This document shows, in pieces, positions 1-12,100 of a DNA stretch of 64,000 nt; position 1 is the stretch's first letter; every line of letters begins with the position of its first letter. The translations under genes and the position numbers were made by a program. The notes below the pieces were generated by a model. That model was not told the origin of the DNA. It saw only the letters and a list, made by a program, of their open reading frames with translations, and did no database searches. This stretch comes from Symsagittifera roscoffensis. Lineage: Eukaryota > Xenacoelomorpha > Acoela > Convolutidae. The stretch is taken from positions 49,335,618 to 49,399,617 of the forward strand of contig NC_087067.1 of NCBI RefSeq assembly GCF_963678635.1, given 5' to 3'.

Positions 1-1976
1 AAGTTAAAAAGGTGTACAAATATATAGAAATGAATTACTAGGAACCGAACCTCCGATTCCAATCCCCGAAACAGAACTTCTTGGAACTCTCATTTTCCCT
101 CCTCGTTTTTGAGTCGACGTCACAACTCAACCCTCATGTTTCACTAAATTTTATAGTTAAGAATCTGCCACACGAGAGTGTCGTAACCGGAGGCTTCTTC
201 TGAAATTTCACCACTATTTCCTTATTGTAACAGTTATCCACTTAAGTCACACACGAAGTTAGGACAAATGGGCCCTATAACCCTTGGCTCAAGATCAGTG
301 ACACTACTTCTTGTGTTTCTGTACCTCAATCTATAGGAGCCAAATCGATTCGTTTTAGGCATGGGACAAGGAGATCGTGTTACCGCTTAAAAGCTGCTAC
401 CAAAATACCAGCCCCACTCTAGAAAAAAGAACGTTCCCATGGCTAGGTCTCACATTACCTAAGACACTTGAACACCGATGAAAACAGGAGCTTGTATTAG
501 ACACTGGATCTTTGATCCATCTCAGATGAGCCAACCCAACCGTCGTATTATCTCAACAAAACTCTATAGAAGGCACTCTAGTAATTAAAGTAAGTACACA
601 ACTGTAGACAAAAACTATGATTGATTGAGTAAAATAACTAAGACAACTCTAGAAGTTTTAATAAATCAGCAAAGCAAAAGTTTTGACTGAAGAAGTTTTA
701 TTCGTTTTGGACACTTGGGTCATTGAGTGGGCGACCTTTCCCGTCAAGGTTCTCCTTGCTCCAGAAAAAGCACTTGCGAATCCACTCTCGATGTTCTCTA
801 TCGCGAACAAGGCAAATCTACCCAAATTTGACTCAAGACTGACTTTCTGTCAATTTTCCTGCAGTTATGAGTTCGGTTCTTCTGATTTTCTAACTCTCCG
901 CTTCAGTTGTCGCGAGAAAACTGAGCATGACATGGTCCATTCGAATTTTTCAAAAATACCATCTTACCCTAAAAACAAATTAAAACTTCACGATATGACC
1001 GACTGGCACGTATATTCTCGGAATCGAATGTTTCTCGTGACGATTTCGACTGTTATTGTTTTACGCGTTTTACATGCTCAAAATGGTGGCTTTTGCTTTT
1101 TTAGAAAAATTAATTGTCCAGTCAAAAGTTTGAAATTGTAGGCCCCTTTTCCGTGTTAAAACTGTCCTTAAGTCGCGTAGTGCCGTTTTCATCAGCGTAC
1201 TCCGCAGGGTTTGAATTTGCCAAACGGGGGAGTGGCACACACTCCCCGCAAAGGCTCTTCAATGTGCTCAGGGCTATCGTCTGAAAAATAAAGCTGTGAC
1301 CTAAAAACTTCGAAATAGGTCAGAAAGCAAAATCTATCTACTCCACTTCAATTCACCGCATGTCACAAATGGCATTATACTACACCTTCGCAGCCTTCTC
1401 AAATTTGTCCCAAATTATGCCCTTGACACATAAAATGTCTCCTTGCTTTTGATTTAAAAAGATTTGGCACGTGGCACTGCCACTCACTTGTTGACTATGA
1501 CCTCAAATTACTCACAACGTATAAATATTTTGACATGTCGTTGCCCTTAAAACTCAAAAGTTAGAGATTTCATGGCTAGGAAAGGCACTGAGGTACCCAC
1601 CTTTTCGAGTGAGCGTACTCAGACAACACCAGACCGCAAAAAATGACTTGTCTATGGTTATTATAAACTTCCAATCAATTTTAACTATTTGTTGTATTTC
1701 CATATAAATTTTTATAAGTAAGTGCTAATAACCAAAATTTTTTGAAAATAAACAAATGCAGTAAAAACAACAAGTTTCTAGTTTGACAGGAATCAAACAA
1801 ACGGAAGTAGAAGTTGAATTGCTTAAGCTAAAATTGTCAATTTCTAATCCAATTTCATTTACTTCTCAGCATTACTTTTCATCTCTTCTTTCATCTGTCC
1901 TTCCTTGCTCCAAGGTCTCGTCTTCTTCTATGTCACCGCTTCTCTCCGACTCCCCACTGTCATTGAGGACTTCTCG
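1..1976. other. No recognisable gene
   Basis: I see no convincing coding region, RNA gene or clear repeat here. The longest open stretch (683-1141, plus strand) lacks an ATG start at its beginning, has no domain I know, and looks like chance. This may be decayed flanking sequence of the element fragments that follow. Confidence 0.4.
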
Positions 1977-2201
1977 TCAAATCTCGACAGAATTGCGGGC
2001 CGTGCCCCAACTTTCCTGGCCTGATAGCATCGGCTTGCAGCTGTGTAGAACTTCTACTTTGGTGGTCTGTTCCCGGTTCAGGCAAAAAATTTTGTTAAAG
2101 CAGATGCTTACGGTTCGGTCCATGTCAGCTCGAAAGACCTCCAATCTCTCAGTTTCTGTCGTAAAAAGAAACCCAGCCATATGCTTCACAGCGGTGGTCA
2201 A
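1977..2201 (-). pseudogene. Terminal-domain fragment of old gypsy-type element
   Basis: This is a minus-strand open segment of 74 codons. It aligns with the plus-strand segment at 39080-39231: both begin with TTAVK and share a later block ending in IFC-x-NRE (IFCLNRE here, IFCRNRE there), with a similar spacing of charged residues between. The shared block is directly visible. The function is unknown. Because the − copy follows an integrase on the same strand (5570-7003), I infer it is the distal coding part of the same element family. Downstream (towards 1900) the frame becomes rich in Glu, Ser and Asp and then fades. Confidence 0.55.
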
Positions 2202-2402
2202 AGCGGTTCTTTGAGTCTATTATATCCTCTTATAGACAACGGTCCTATATCCAGCTGGAAAAATTATTAGGTGTCTGCGTTTCGGTCCATGTGCCGGTTC
2301 GCACTTTAATTTGTTCGCTTCGTCATTGCAGAATAAAACCAAGGCATCAATCTCATCTGTCTCGTCCATCTTTTTTCAATCGCTCCAAGAATCTTTAAAA
2401 CT

Positions 2403-3800
2403 TTACCGGAGATCTTGGTATTTGTTTTTAATTAAATTTAGGCTGCAGATTTGTAGGGGCGTTGATTTTGGCAATTTCCTATTCGCTCGTCTCCGTTTAG
2501 CTTCCATCCACCTCGCCGCATTTGTAGTGCTGATCTGGTCATTTGGAGATTTTCGTTCGGACGGCTCCGTGGGTTGCGTCTCAACCTGCTTCACTATTCT
2601 CAAGGCTAACAGGTTATGGATCACAGCCAAATCGTGCAAGCTCCTATCATCATTCAGTTCCCTTTAACATCTGCAGTCACGTCCCAAATCAAACTTTTGT
2701 TCCAAACACCTTGAAGATTTCAAGATTTCCCGCATTGTCATTAAGCTTGTTTTCAATGGACCGTCGCACAAACCACATTCGAAACTCATTTGTCCCCTCA
2801 AATTTAATTTGGAAACGAGGTTTCGATCACTCGTTCCTACATGTCAGTAATTGCTCCGATATAAGAATTCCGATTTCTTGCACTCGCTCTAACCAGAAAT
2901 CAGGAAATAAAACTTGCTCAAGGTCAAAATAAGCGTCCCAATAAACTCATCGACGAATATATAGAGATCTAATCAGGGGACGCCAGTCACAGTATATAAC
3001 GACTTCTGCATTCCTAACGTTACACACTCCTTTGCGCTTCTGCTGTTCTGAATTAACGAAAGGCTTACTTTCAGATCCTTGTTGGAGTACCTTCTAACTT
3101 GCTCCAACTTCCTGTAGCTATCAAGATTGTTCAGTTCCCTAGTTGGTATTTCCAGCGGCATACATTGGTAGACATCGATGAGTTGCCTCGGAATAACCCG
3201 ATGGGACACTTGAGCACGAGATCATTGTCGGATATCCATCAGCATGCGAGAGAAAAAGGGCCGCTAAATCGGAATGGCAAGTTGATTGGAGAGAAAAAAA
3301 CTCAACAAAAACACCATTAAAGGTATGAGCAATGAGCCACGGAGGCTCCACTAAAAAGACGTCTGTGATTTCACCATTCACAAAAAATTCATTCAAGTCT
3401 TTCAACAGGATGTACCCGATGATCAATTAGCGTCTGCCAGAAGGAGTCTTTTGATGAATCGCCGCGGGTTTCCAGCTCATGTCGTTCAAACAAGGCCCTG
3501 GGTGGTCCGCAGCCACCTGGACAAAATATTCCAAGCGCTGAGTTCCTTACAGATATCAACTACGCATCGCATTAATTTTGTTCCATGACGAGCCAGCGGA
3601 TTCTGTGATTCGCCTCCGCCTGGCTGGTGAGTGGTCTGTGGGTTTGGAAGGAATGATTATTTTGTCTAGCGCTATTTCTCGCGCTCTGTTAATGTCTTCC
3701 ATTGTCGCTTTAGCCACTCGTTCATTTTTTCTGGGAAATGTGGTGTAAGGTACGTATCCGAGGAGTTTACCTCCGCTTTTTTCAACGGTGGAGCTTCAGT
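2403..3800 (-). pseudogene. Degraded element coding fragments, unknown domain
   Basis: Several minus-strand open segments with coding-like composition lie here in shifting frames: about 3790-3560 (Arg/Lys-rich with a run RRRRI), 3426-3139, 3209-2973 and 2639-2403. Between 2.65 and 2.97 kb one frame contains ECGLC followed by DGPLKTS. This resembles the Cys pair ECHLC at about 37.9 kb on the plus strand. These are probably broken remains of the polyprotein that lies upstream of the terminal domain at 1977-2201. No catalytic motif is recognised. The assignment rests on strand continuity and weak similarity, so it is uncertain. Confidence 0.35.
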
Positions 3801-5569
3801 TGTGCAATATGCCAAATGTGAGCTCTAGGCCCATCACGTGATCTAAAAAAAGGTTCAGTTAAAGAGCTAGATCGAACTTGTAGGGGTATTTCCCCAAGTT
3901 CAAAATCACTCTATTCACCTAAGCCCGGCGCCGGAGCTAATTAGTGACCAGACATCGCTCCACCTCCACGTTGCCATCGCATCAATCTACTGCTTCCTCT
4001 ATTGGCGGTACCAGACTCGCCGAGTACTAGCAGAAGCACCACTTCCATGGGACTGTTCCCACGTCCCTCTCTTTCCATAGCGTTTAGCAATGCCAGTTTG
4101 GATCCTCCAGTCCACAATTGCAACCAAGCAGTCATTGTTATACATCATCTAGAGCAGTTTCTAGGCTCGCTGAGATCAAATCACCAGATCATTAGTCTTG
4201 CTCATTCTCATTCGTGAAGATTCTTCTGGTATCCCACCTAAATTCAATAAACAACATCAAGACCTAAAAAACATGTGACAACTCAGAAATCGTTATTCGA
4301 CCTGTTTCATCTATGCGATAAAACATTTTCACATCACTTCCATTTTCAAAAGAATCAATTGAAATTTTTCTTTTTTTTATCTCAAATTTATACCAAGGTG
4401 GATTAACTAATTCAATCTGTTAAAACATCGGTCTACATCAAATTAAAAGGTTTTGAAGCTGTCACTTAAGCATTTGGATTAGTCCAGACAATTTGACACA
4501 ACCTAACACAATTGAAGTAATCATTACAGCAACCTAATAATAAAATCAAAACAATTTAAAAACATAACAAAACAAAATATATATCTTACAAAACACTATT
4601 ATATGAATCACAATACTTAGTTTTTAACCTAGTGCTTTATTCATAGTTTTTGAAAAATTTAACCAACAAAAACACTACAAAATTTAATTGAAAACATCTT
4701 GTGACCTTGCAGTTTCAGGGAGAGTGAGGCCACTACTCTTTCAACTAAAAATTCTTTGAGTCAATTTAGTGCCAGTACAAAGTTCTCCCGGTTCACGTGT
4801 TGTCTTTTAGTATCTATATTTAACATAAAACCTTAGTAATTGCCCGGTATCTATAATGCAGCAGGGGGCCGCGCTATCGTTTCTCCTATATCGGGTCTGT
4901 TATTCCTTGAAAACTCGGTATTCTTTACTATCTTCAAAAGTCGGCCGCTAAGGCTGTTTTAAAACTGACGTTTGCAAATATCGCGATGGTGCATGTACTT
5001 AAAGTAAGTATGAAGTCGCTGTTGGTTGCTACCATGTGAGTCGAGTAATGATTTTATGCTGGCCAAAAAGGTATCAAAGATTCGTACGAACGCCAGTTTT
5101 CTAGAATTGCCCTCTTCTGTCTATAATTATCGAAGTCAGATTCAGGTATGCTTAGAAGTGCATCTGAAACCACCCAGTTGGATTCGGTTTTGTCTTGCCT
5201 CATGTATTTACGCTGGCCTGATCGACCTCTTGACTTGTCAGAATTGTTTCCTTGGGATCAGCAGGTAGGTGAGCATGGAGCTATTCAAGCACCCTCAGGT
5301 TCACTAATTTGTGATCTGTGTCTGTTTTGTACACGTTCGAACTCAATTTCTGGCTCCTGGCACCACTGTTCTATACATTTCCGTTAGCCGAGATGTTCTC
5401 TACGACAAAAACAACACCGTATCGGCTGTACATTTTGGCTTCCCAGCGTCTCTGTGTTTCCGAGTCCCAATAACCAAGGGAAAGTCTGGATTTTACCACT
5501 TTAGCATTTTTGGATTGCTCCGCTTTATTCCAATTTTCCACCATCAAGTTTCACCATCAACCTTCATTC
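3801..5569. other. AT-rich stretch without recognised gene
   Basis: No supported gene. The short open frames at 3941-4217 and 5026-5574 have no domain and overlap on both strands. The section 4340-4690 is AT-rich and simple in composition. It separates two pieces of a minus-strand element. Confidence 0.4.
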
Positions 5570-7003
5570 GTTAATTCAATTATAGACGCATTGACAGGTC
5601 GCAATCGTTTACCACATCGTTTCTTGTCGCATATTTCCTCTTCATTCATTTCAAAAGCAGCATCGACTATCAAGTAATCATCTTCATGCATATCTGCTGA
5701 AATGCTCCAATCTTCCGACGAAACAGTGCGTAGCTTGATGATTTGTTAGCGAGCAAGGCGTCCGGTTCTGAATCAACAAAAACGGCGAACTTGATGCACT
5801 TTGGTGCTTTGAAATGGACCACACCTTTTTTTAACAGCTTTTTGTTCCCTTTGGTGGAACCACTTCATTGAAGACCCAAAGGTAGTCTCCCACAGATGAT
5901 GCTTTAGAATTCGCGGTACTTTTATCAAACCTCTTTTTCTGCGTTGCTTGTGCCTGCTGCGTTTTTCGCCTGCAGAGATCATTAAGTTTGGTTTCCTTTT
6001 AATGGCGTCATGGACTTAGGTTTGCAGCGCTGTCTTTTTTATATTCCGGATAAAAGAATATGTGGGCAGACCCCAGTGGTGGTTTTTTCTGTGCTATTAT
6101 ATGCTCTCATCTACTAATGTAGATGCTTGTCCCTGTCATCCATGTACCGTAAAAATAAAAATCTGCATGCAGAATAATATGCGACTTTGCTTCTCAACTA
6201 GGCTAAGGTATGTTGATGGTAGGTAGCCGATTGAGCCTGTGCCTTCATCAAATCCTTTGTAAGGTCTGCAACAAATGCTTTGCCATTGTCTTACTGGAAC
6301 GTTATTAGACAATCATGTCTGTCAAACCAGACTGTTATCAAATGATCACACGTTCCATCCGCCGATGCTGTTATTCAGTGGATTACCTGTGCAAAATTAT
6401 TTAAGCGATTAATTATTGCTAGCACTCCATTATAACCCGCAGCCATCATACAGATTATAACCCGCAGCCATCATCTGTACTATTTTGTTGAATCCTGATG
6501 AAATTGTGATTGTGAGGAAATCCTCAATTTCCCTTGGTCCTTTGCCAGTCGGCTTGATAAGCATGCAGACACCCTTTTTTACATGTTTTTTTTAGTAAAG
6601 GCCATTTGAATTGCTTCTGTATTCTAGTGTCAGCTTTATCAACGCCTTGATGCCCCATCTGTTTGTGTGAACGAAACAGCAATTCTGTTTGATATAGTTG
6701 TGGCAGAACAATCTAATCGTATTTCTAAGGGTCCTGCTCTTCGCCTTTCCACTTGCAAGCTACGATTCAGTCTTAGAAAGGACATGCTTCGTAGGTATCT
6801 TTGTCTAAAAATGAGAATCTTTATTTGATTTCCGCTTGATTGGCCTGCTTCTGTTCCAATCTTTCGGAAAATTCAGTTTTCTTGCTGAGGCTGTCAGCAT
6901 TCTCGTGCTTTTCACTCATCCTATGCTGGATAATCATATGGTAGCCAAGCACCTGGATGCTGAATTCAGCAAAAAATTTATATATTACAAAACATTGGAA
7001 CAT
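5570..7003 (-). pseudogene. pol: Ty3/gypsy pol fragment: RNase H tail and integrase
   Basis: Read on the minus strand, 7003-6836 gives the end of an RNase H/connection region, with the usual EN-ADSLS motif before a charged linker. The integrase follows. Its N-terminal part includes LPQLYQTELLF and GHQGVDK near 6.7-6.6 kb. Its catalytic core near 6.44-6.2 kb has GYNGVL, ITASADGTCDHLI and DNGKAF, the second catalytic Asp. A C-terminal GPF motif lies near 5.83 kb. Several in-frame stops and frame changes make it non-functional. The plus-strand copy at 8385-9577 has the same blocks (GYNQLL, ITASAEKTCDHLI, DNGTAF), so both belong to one family. The tail to about 5570 continues open with an acidic sequence. 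RT itself is not present here. Confidence 0.8.
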
Positions 7004-7017
7004 TTCCGCTTGATTTC

Positions 7018-8180
7018 CAATGAAGCGGAAATCAAAGAAGGAGTTTCATTTTCAGACAAAGATACATACAAAGCACTGCCCTTGACGAGATGGTTGGATA
7101 AATCAGGACATCCAATTCCCTGTCATTCTGAATTACCAGTGGAGAAAGCAGCAGAAATTCAGATCTTGTCCAGGAGGGATCCGGTGCCCTTGGAACTGTT
7201 GCTACGTTCAAACCTAGTTCAACATGAACTCTCTCGCATGAACCCTCTCACTGCTAGATAGAATGGTGCAGGTCACACCAGAAGTGATGCGGATGCTGGT
7301 TGGATTGTTGGAGAGAGAAGTGACTAGAGATGACCCTGAATGGGCAGCAGCCATAGCTTCACTGACAGTCAGTGAGAGGGTAAGGATAAAACCATAAAGA
7401 CGATAGCACAAAGTAAACGAAAGGGAATGTAAGCCGATAGTTTAGCAATTCGTATCCTCAGTTCCACAAAACTTTTCAATGAGAATATCATACAAGGAGA
7501 GAGAACAAGAGATCGGTACTCGGAGGATGACAGTCACCTTCGAGGAGCCTGATCAAGAACTGATGAGAGCTGGGTCGGAGCCCCTGTGGAAAGAAAGTTT
7601 TTCCGGGGAGTCGGACGTCGAAGAAAGTGCATCAGGAGATAGAGAAGAACAGAGGGGGAAATTTTTGTCCGGGGAGTTCAAATGGATGTTTAGATCATGC
7701 ACATCAGAATCTGCCGTAGAGACTTGCTCCACGGCACACTCATCTGTGAGTAGTTCCTCTAAGAAATCTGAAATAAACACGTATTCAGACAGCAATTCGA
7801 GCGCGGAATCAGATTTGTCAGAGCTGGCAATCCACCCATTACTTGTAGAGACACCAGCAAGAGATTTGGATAGGGAAGTGTATCTAGACCCTGATAGTGA
7901 TCGTTATTTGGTCCCGAGTGAGAAAGTCTTCGATAACGCGGCGGATGACCTGGAAACAAAAGCGGTGTGGAAACATTCGATGAGAATTTCACCGCAGAAG
8001 GAAGTAGTCAGGACTGATCTTCAACCATTCAAACAAGACACTGAGCCATTGGCAAAAATTTGGTGTGTTAAGATGAAAGATGACGCACATCAGCCCGATG
8101 AGCTAAACAGTCACTTGAGAGTCAAGAAGACATATTTGAAGGCGAGATACAGACTCTCGGATTTAATAAGAGAGCTGTGA
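7018..8180 (+). pseudogene. Gypsy pol linker between RNase H and integrase
   Basis: The first codons (NEAEIK, then a DKDTYKALPL block) match the minus-strand copy (NQAEIK, DKDTYEACPF), which fixes the family and shows that the two copies meet head to head near 6.83-7.02 kb. The frame runs to a stop at 7261. A second open segment at 7479-8180 encodes a Ser/Glu/Asp-rich sequence of low complexity. In the minus copy the step from the DKDTY block to the integrase is very short, so this copy has about 1.3 kb more there, or the other lost it. The role of the acidic linker is unknown. Stops between segments show it is broken. Confidence 0.55.
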
Positions 8181-8387
8181 TTTGACCGCAAGACAGTTAG
8201 CTTGAAAAGATGGATCGAAAATGGGTCACCAGATGATGCGCATCAGCTCAATGAGCTGAACACTTATCTGAGGGTCATGAAGACATACTTGAAAGCGAGG
8301 TACAGACTCTAAGATTTGCTAGAAGCGCAAAAAAATGATCGCATGACAAGTAACTTGAACAAATGGATCAAAAATGGGGCACCAGAC
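8079..8387 (+). repeat. Tandem duplication, about 153-bp unit
   Basis: The unit starting at 8079 (gatgacgcacatcag) recurs from 8232 (gatgatgcgcatcag), and both continue through a coding-like stretch to a shared motif that ends in caccaga. The two units differ at many positions, so the duplication is old. Each unit encodes one copy of a helix-like segment containing TYLKARYRL. Confidence 0.8.
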
Positions 8388-9577
8388 AACGCAGATCTGG
8401 AAGAAGAATGTTACCGGATCTTGAGACAGTACTTCATGTAGAAAGAGGAACGTTTGTACTTGAACAAAGACGGGATCGTCGGCTGCAAAAGGAGAAATGA
8501 AGACAAGGTTCTAAATAAATATAAGGCTATAGTGTTGCCGCAACTCTATTAGACTGAACTCTTATTTGGGTCAACTGACCAGATTGGGCGTCAAGGGATA
8601 GATAAGGTTTATCAAAGTATCCTAAAACGTTTTGAATCTCCCGGAATGAAAAAGGCTTGTGAAAAATGTGTGACGGCCTGTCTGTCATGTCAACAAGTAA
8701 AAGACCCAAAAGAGCTGAAACTCTCATTGCAGTCAATAGAGTCTTCGGAATTCAACGACGTGGTGCAGATAGACCACCAGAAGTTATGCATGACGGTCAG
8801 GGGTTATAATCAGTTGTTGGTGATGATCGATCATTCCAGCAAGTATGCGGAAGCTGTTCCCTGCATAACGGCCTCAGCAGAGAAGACCTGTGATCACTTG
8901 ATCAACACTTGGATAGCCAGGCATGGGCGCCCAATGACTTTCTAATCGGATAATGGCACCGCCTTTGCGGGCGAGCTCACAAAAGAGCTGATGCGACGGT
9001 CCTTAGTGGCACAGGCTCATTCGGCAAACTACCATCCCCAGACGAATGGCTTAGTGGAAAGGCCGAATCGAGGGTTAGTATCGATGCTGAGTGTATATTG
9101 TTCCCGATGCATGACAGACTGGGACAGATATCTGCCACAAGTAATGGGGGTCTACAATAGTACAAAAACTCTACCACAGGCATCAGTCCGCACATGATGT
9201 TGACGGGACACGAGAAAGCATTGCCACTGATCTTTTTCTATCCTCAAAATGAGGGCAAGAGGACATCACCACAGGTATATGTCAGGGACGTGATCAGACG
9301 TCAACAAGAGTTAAATGACCTGTGCTATTTAACAACAATACTCAACAAGCTCAAGCGATACAAGAGAAAAAATTCGATTAGAGAATGGTGGCGGGTAAGG
9401 CCTACTCAGTGGGTGATTAAGTATGGAATTTCAAAACGTTATACCGCCAAAGGGAGCAAAAAGCTGTTGAAGAAGTGGAGAGGTCCATTTATGATCACAG
9501 AAATGTATCAGGAGGGACGGTTTTACAAATTAAGCACGGGTCGAACAGTGACATGGAGAAGGATGATGATTAGTTGA
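8385..9577 (+). pseudogene. pol: Ty3/gypsy integrase, decayed
   Basis: After a short acidic lead, a zinc-binding-like region ends in CEKC-x6-CLSC. The catalytic core follows: the first Asp in VVQIDHQ, the second in SDNGTAF, and the Glu in NGLVERPNR. The C-terminal part has the GPF motif in KKWRGPFMI, as in gypsy integrases. Breaks seen: a TAG at 8548-8550, a TAA at 8943-8945 just before the SDNG motif, and a frame change at about 9165-9190 that moves the reading frame before the motif TTGISPH. It is homologous to the minus-strand fragment at 5570-7003. It would catalyse cDNA insertion in an intact element, but this copy cannot be functional. Confidence 0.85.
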
Positions 9578-9593
9578 TGATGGAGCCAGATTT

Positions 9594-10139
9594 TGAGGTC
9601 AATGAAAAGAGCACCAGGGGAAAACGAAGGGAATGAAACTCTAGAAGAAGGGGTCAATTTAACATGCAGACAAGACAAAGCAACAGAGCAATCCCTGCCA
9701 GGAAGTACAACCCGTATGGAGATGATTTCGAAGTAGATAGAATAGACCTAAGAAGTAACAGAAGAAACAGTGGGCCTAAGGGAAAAAAATTGCGTCAAAG
9801 GAAGCGGACATAGTCGACAATCGAGACCACGAATGGGTGGAGGATCGATCCAAACCTGAAGTGGAAGTCGATGATAAGCTCCAGCGATCCTATGAGCAAG
9901 ACCTCACCAACTTACGGGTATTGGAGTGGCTGAATGAGATGACAACGGACCCGAAAAAGACCAAGCTAACAATGCAGGACGTGGATCGCGGGAGCCTAAA
10001 ATACCTGACGAGCGATAGACCAGACTCCTCCTGGGTTGCCCAAGGGGTCTTGCTTATACCAGCCTCGAACCTCCACTCAAACCCGGCTGGCAATCAACCG
10101 GGACGTCGATGGATATTTTTGTCCGGAAGGTGGGAGTAG
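9594..10139 (+). pseudogene. Post-integrase coding tail of gypsy element
   Basis: This open stretch (clearest at 9837-10139) follows the integrase after a stop near 9577. The protein is charged, with blocks such as YEQDLTNLRVLEWL and DVDRGSLKYL. It has no recognised domain. I infer it is the C-terminal extension of Pol in this family, because the minus copy also continues open past its GPF motif. The reading frame before 9837 is interrupted. Confidence 0.45.
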
Positions 10140-10176
10140 GACTGAAAAATTATCAATCAAAAACAAAAAAATAGAA

Positions 10177-10728
10177 GAGAAATAGGTGACTTAGAAGCAG
10201 GAACAGAAGAAGATCCTAAGAAATCAGACATAGGTAGAATAGTAGAGTCATATTTTAGCTTGCTGAATGAGTACTCAGGCAATATAGTGCTCACAGACAG
10301 TGATTTTATACATACAGAAAGAACATGTGCTATAGCAATAACCGCAGACAAAATTTTTAGGACAGCAATAGCAGCTGATTTTAGAAGAGAATATAAGAAC
10401 ATAGAGTTTTTATGGAAACAAAGGCCAGGAGTAGGGAGTGTAGTTGCACTACCGCCAGCGGCGTGAGAAATACAGGGAAGTACTTGTGCTTTCTGGTGAC
10501 CAGAAGGACAGAAAACCGAACGTGGAACCTGAAGAATTAATTTTGTCTCTAGCAAGGTTGAGGGATTTCTTAGCAGAGAGAGTGGTGAAAGAACTCTTGC
10601 TTCCTGCGTATGATCCGAATAGAGGGAGGTTGCATCCGCTGAAACTGTACGCACTGATATATGTGATCTTCCCAGAATCGAACATCGAAGTGTACTTGCA
10701 CAAAAAGTACCAACTTAGCATAGGCTGA
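10177..10728 (+). pseudogene. Unknown element ORF with one frame break
   Basis: Two open segments on the plus strand, 10177-10466 and 10444-10728, lie in adjacent frames and read as one coding unit of about 180 codons with a single shift near 10.45 kb. The protein has an acidic N-terminal part (EAGTEEDPKKSD) and a basic middle (KYREVLV). The C-terminal part is Leu-rich (LRDFLAERVVKELLL). I do not recognise it. Its position places it downstream of the old element's integrase and about 290 bp before the younger LTR element's insertion point. Confidence 0.4.
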
Positions 10729-11020
10729 GGAGTACAGGTGAGACCAAGATTTGAGTATCAATCCACTAGGACTCAGTTAGGTTAGGAATGAGATAGAGAG
10801 AGAAAGTAAGGATGAGAATTAGGGCGAGGAACACCAAGTTGGCTCGTTAGCTTTTCAGAGTTTTAGATCTTAGGATATGTCATTAAGTGTGAATATTGTA
10901 TTAAGGTTTATGTGTGCTCTGTGTCTGTCAACTTAAAATCAAACGCTCGCGTGATCTAGTGACCAAGAATATTCTGTGATTTATAATACAGGAAAGATCT
11001 AAAGCATGGACTGTCCATAC
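10729..11020. other. Non-coding flank left of insertion site
   Basis: No gene is seen. The sequence joins directly to position 30137 once the inserted LTR element and one copy of its ATAC target duplication are removed. It may be untranslated or terminal-repeat sequence of the old element, but I found no second copy to prove that. Confidence 0.4.
11017..11020. repeat. Target-site duplication, left (ATAC)
   Basis: ATAC lies immediately before the 5' LTR. The same four bases follow the 3' LTR at 30137-30140. A 4-bp duplication is usual for Ty3/gypsy-type integrases. Confidence 0.85.
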
Positions 11021-11430
11021 TGGAACCTGATCTAAACTATATTTTATGATTGGATAAATTAGATATTTTACCACTGTAAAGTATTTAATATTAACCAATC
11101 ATGATCCATCTAACTAACAACCCACTTATTTGTAAGTGCTGAATTTACTTGTAATTTCAGCACCAGAGAGATTTGAATTTAACTTAGAAATTAGTTGTCT
11201 CTCCAAGAGAACTTCAGCAGCCGCAACAAACCAGTATACCCTAGATCTATTGAGCCTAGCAGAGACTAGTTAAACACCCTGAGACTAGAAAATATAAGAG
11301 TAAGATTAGGATTGGTATTAGACTAAGAAGTTGCACGAATCTATCCGGCCGAAAATAAGATAGCGTGACGAGCAGACGGTGTACCTTATCCGAAATTACT
11401 CTATGAGTTAACCACATCGGTCCTAACTCA
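11021..11430 (+). repeat. 5' LTR
   Basis: 410 bp, TG...CA ends. It matches 29727-30136 with four substitutions and no indel (about 99 percent identity), which indicates a recent insertion. It contains an inverted repeat at 11136-11163 with a CTTG loop and one stem mismatch, and a TATA-like stretch (aatataagag) near 11290. Promoter and poly(A) positions were not resolved. Confidence 0.95.
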
Positions 11431-11432
11431 TA

Positions 11433-11450
11433 TGGTCCGACCATAAGTCT
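11433..11450 (+). promoter_or_regulatory. Candidate tRNA primer-binding site
   Basis: The sequence TGGTCCGACCATAAG starts two bases after the 5' LTR. A PBS begins with TGG because it pairs with the CCA end of a tRNA. I cannot name the tRNA from memory, so only position and TGG support the call. Confidence 0.45.
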
Positions 11451-12036
11451 CAAATAAGAATTTAATATTTTAGAATTAACCGAAAATAGATTAGAATTTA
11501 GACAAAACAATTTCAAAATGTTATACGATAATAATTTAATCGAAATGTCTCTACGACTCAATAGATCAGAGCCGAATAGAACTACCCGGAATTGGAAGAA
11601 GACCTCGAACAAGAGACGACATACGACAAAGTAGAAACTTGCCAAATAGTTTTATGATCGTACGGCAAAAGCCAACACAAACTTTTATATTTAGAATCTT
11701 ATTAGCAATGAATTTATATTTTTATTTGCAAACATAAAATTTTAAAGTCAATCTTCATGATCATTTCAGGCGCTAAACAAAATTATTAATATACAATAAC
11801 GATTGATAAAAAGATCTCAGATCGTTTTCTTAATTTCTGCAGTCTTATATAAAACATGTTTGAAAAATATTTATTGAAAATAAAAATAAAAATTAGTAGC
11901 ATGACAATAAATTGTTAGTAATCATAAAATCATCTGTTGTCCCAGATTCATCACCTAAACAAAACAGCAATCATATGCTCACTAATATCATCAAAAAACT
12001 AAATCTTTTTCTTAAATAAATTTATACCAAATTAAA

Positions 12037-12100
12037 CTTATATTCACTTAATTTTAAAATTAGATCATCTTATATTCACTTAATTTTAAAATTAGATCAT
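12037..12100 (+). repeat. Exact 32-bp tandem repeat in leader
   Basis: Units 12037-12068 and 12069-12100 are identical and start with cttatattcactta. They are followed at once by the first of two stem-loop motifs. Confidence 0.9.

Noticed and set aside
683-1141. 152-codon open frame on the plus strand
   Set aside because: Starts with TTG, lacks a domain, and shows no coding bias or neighbours.
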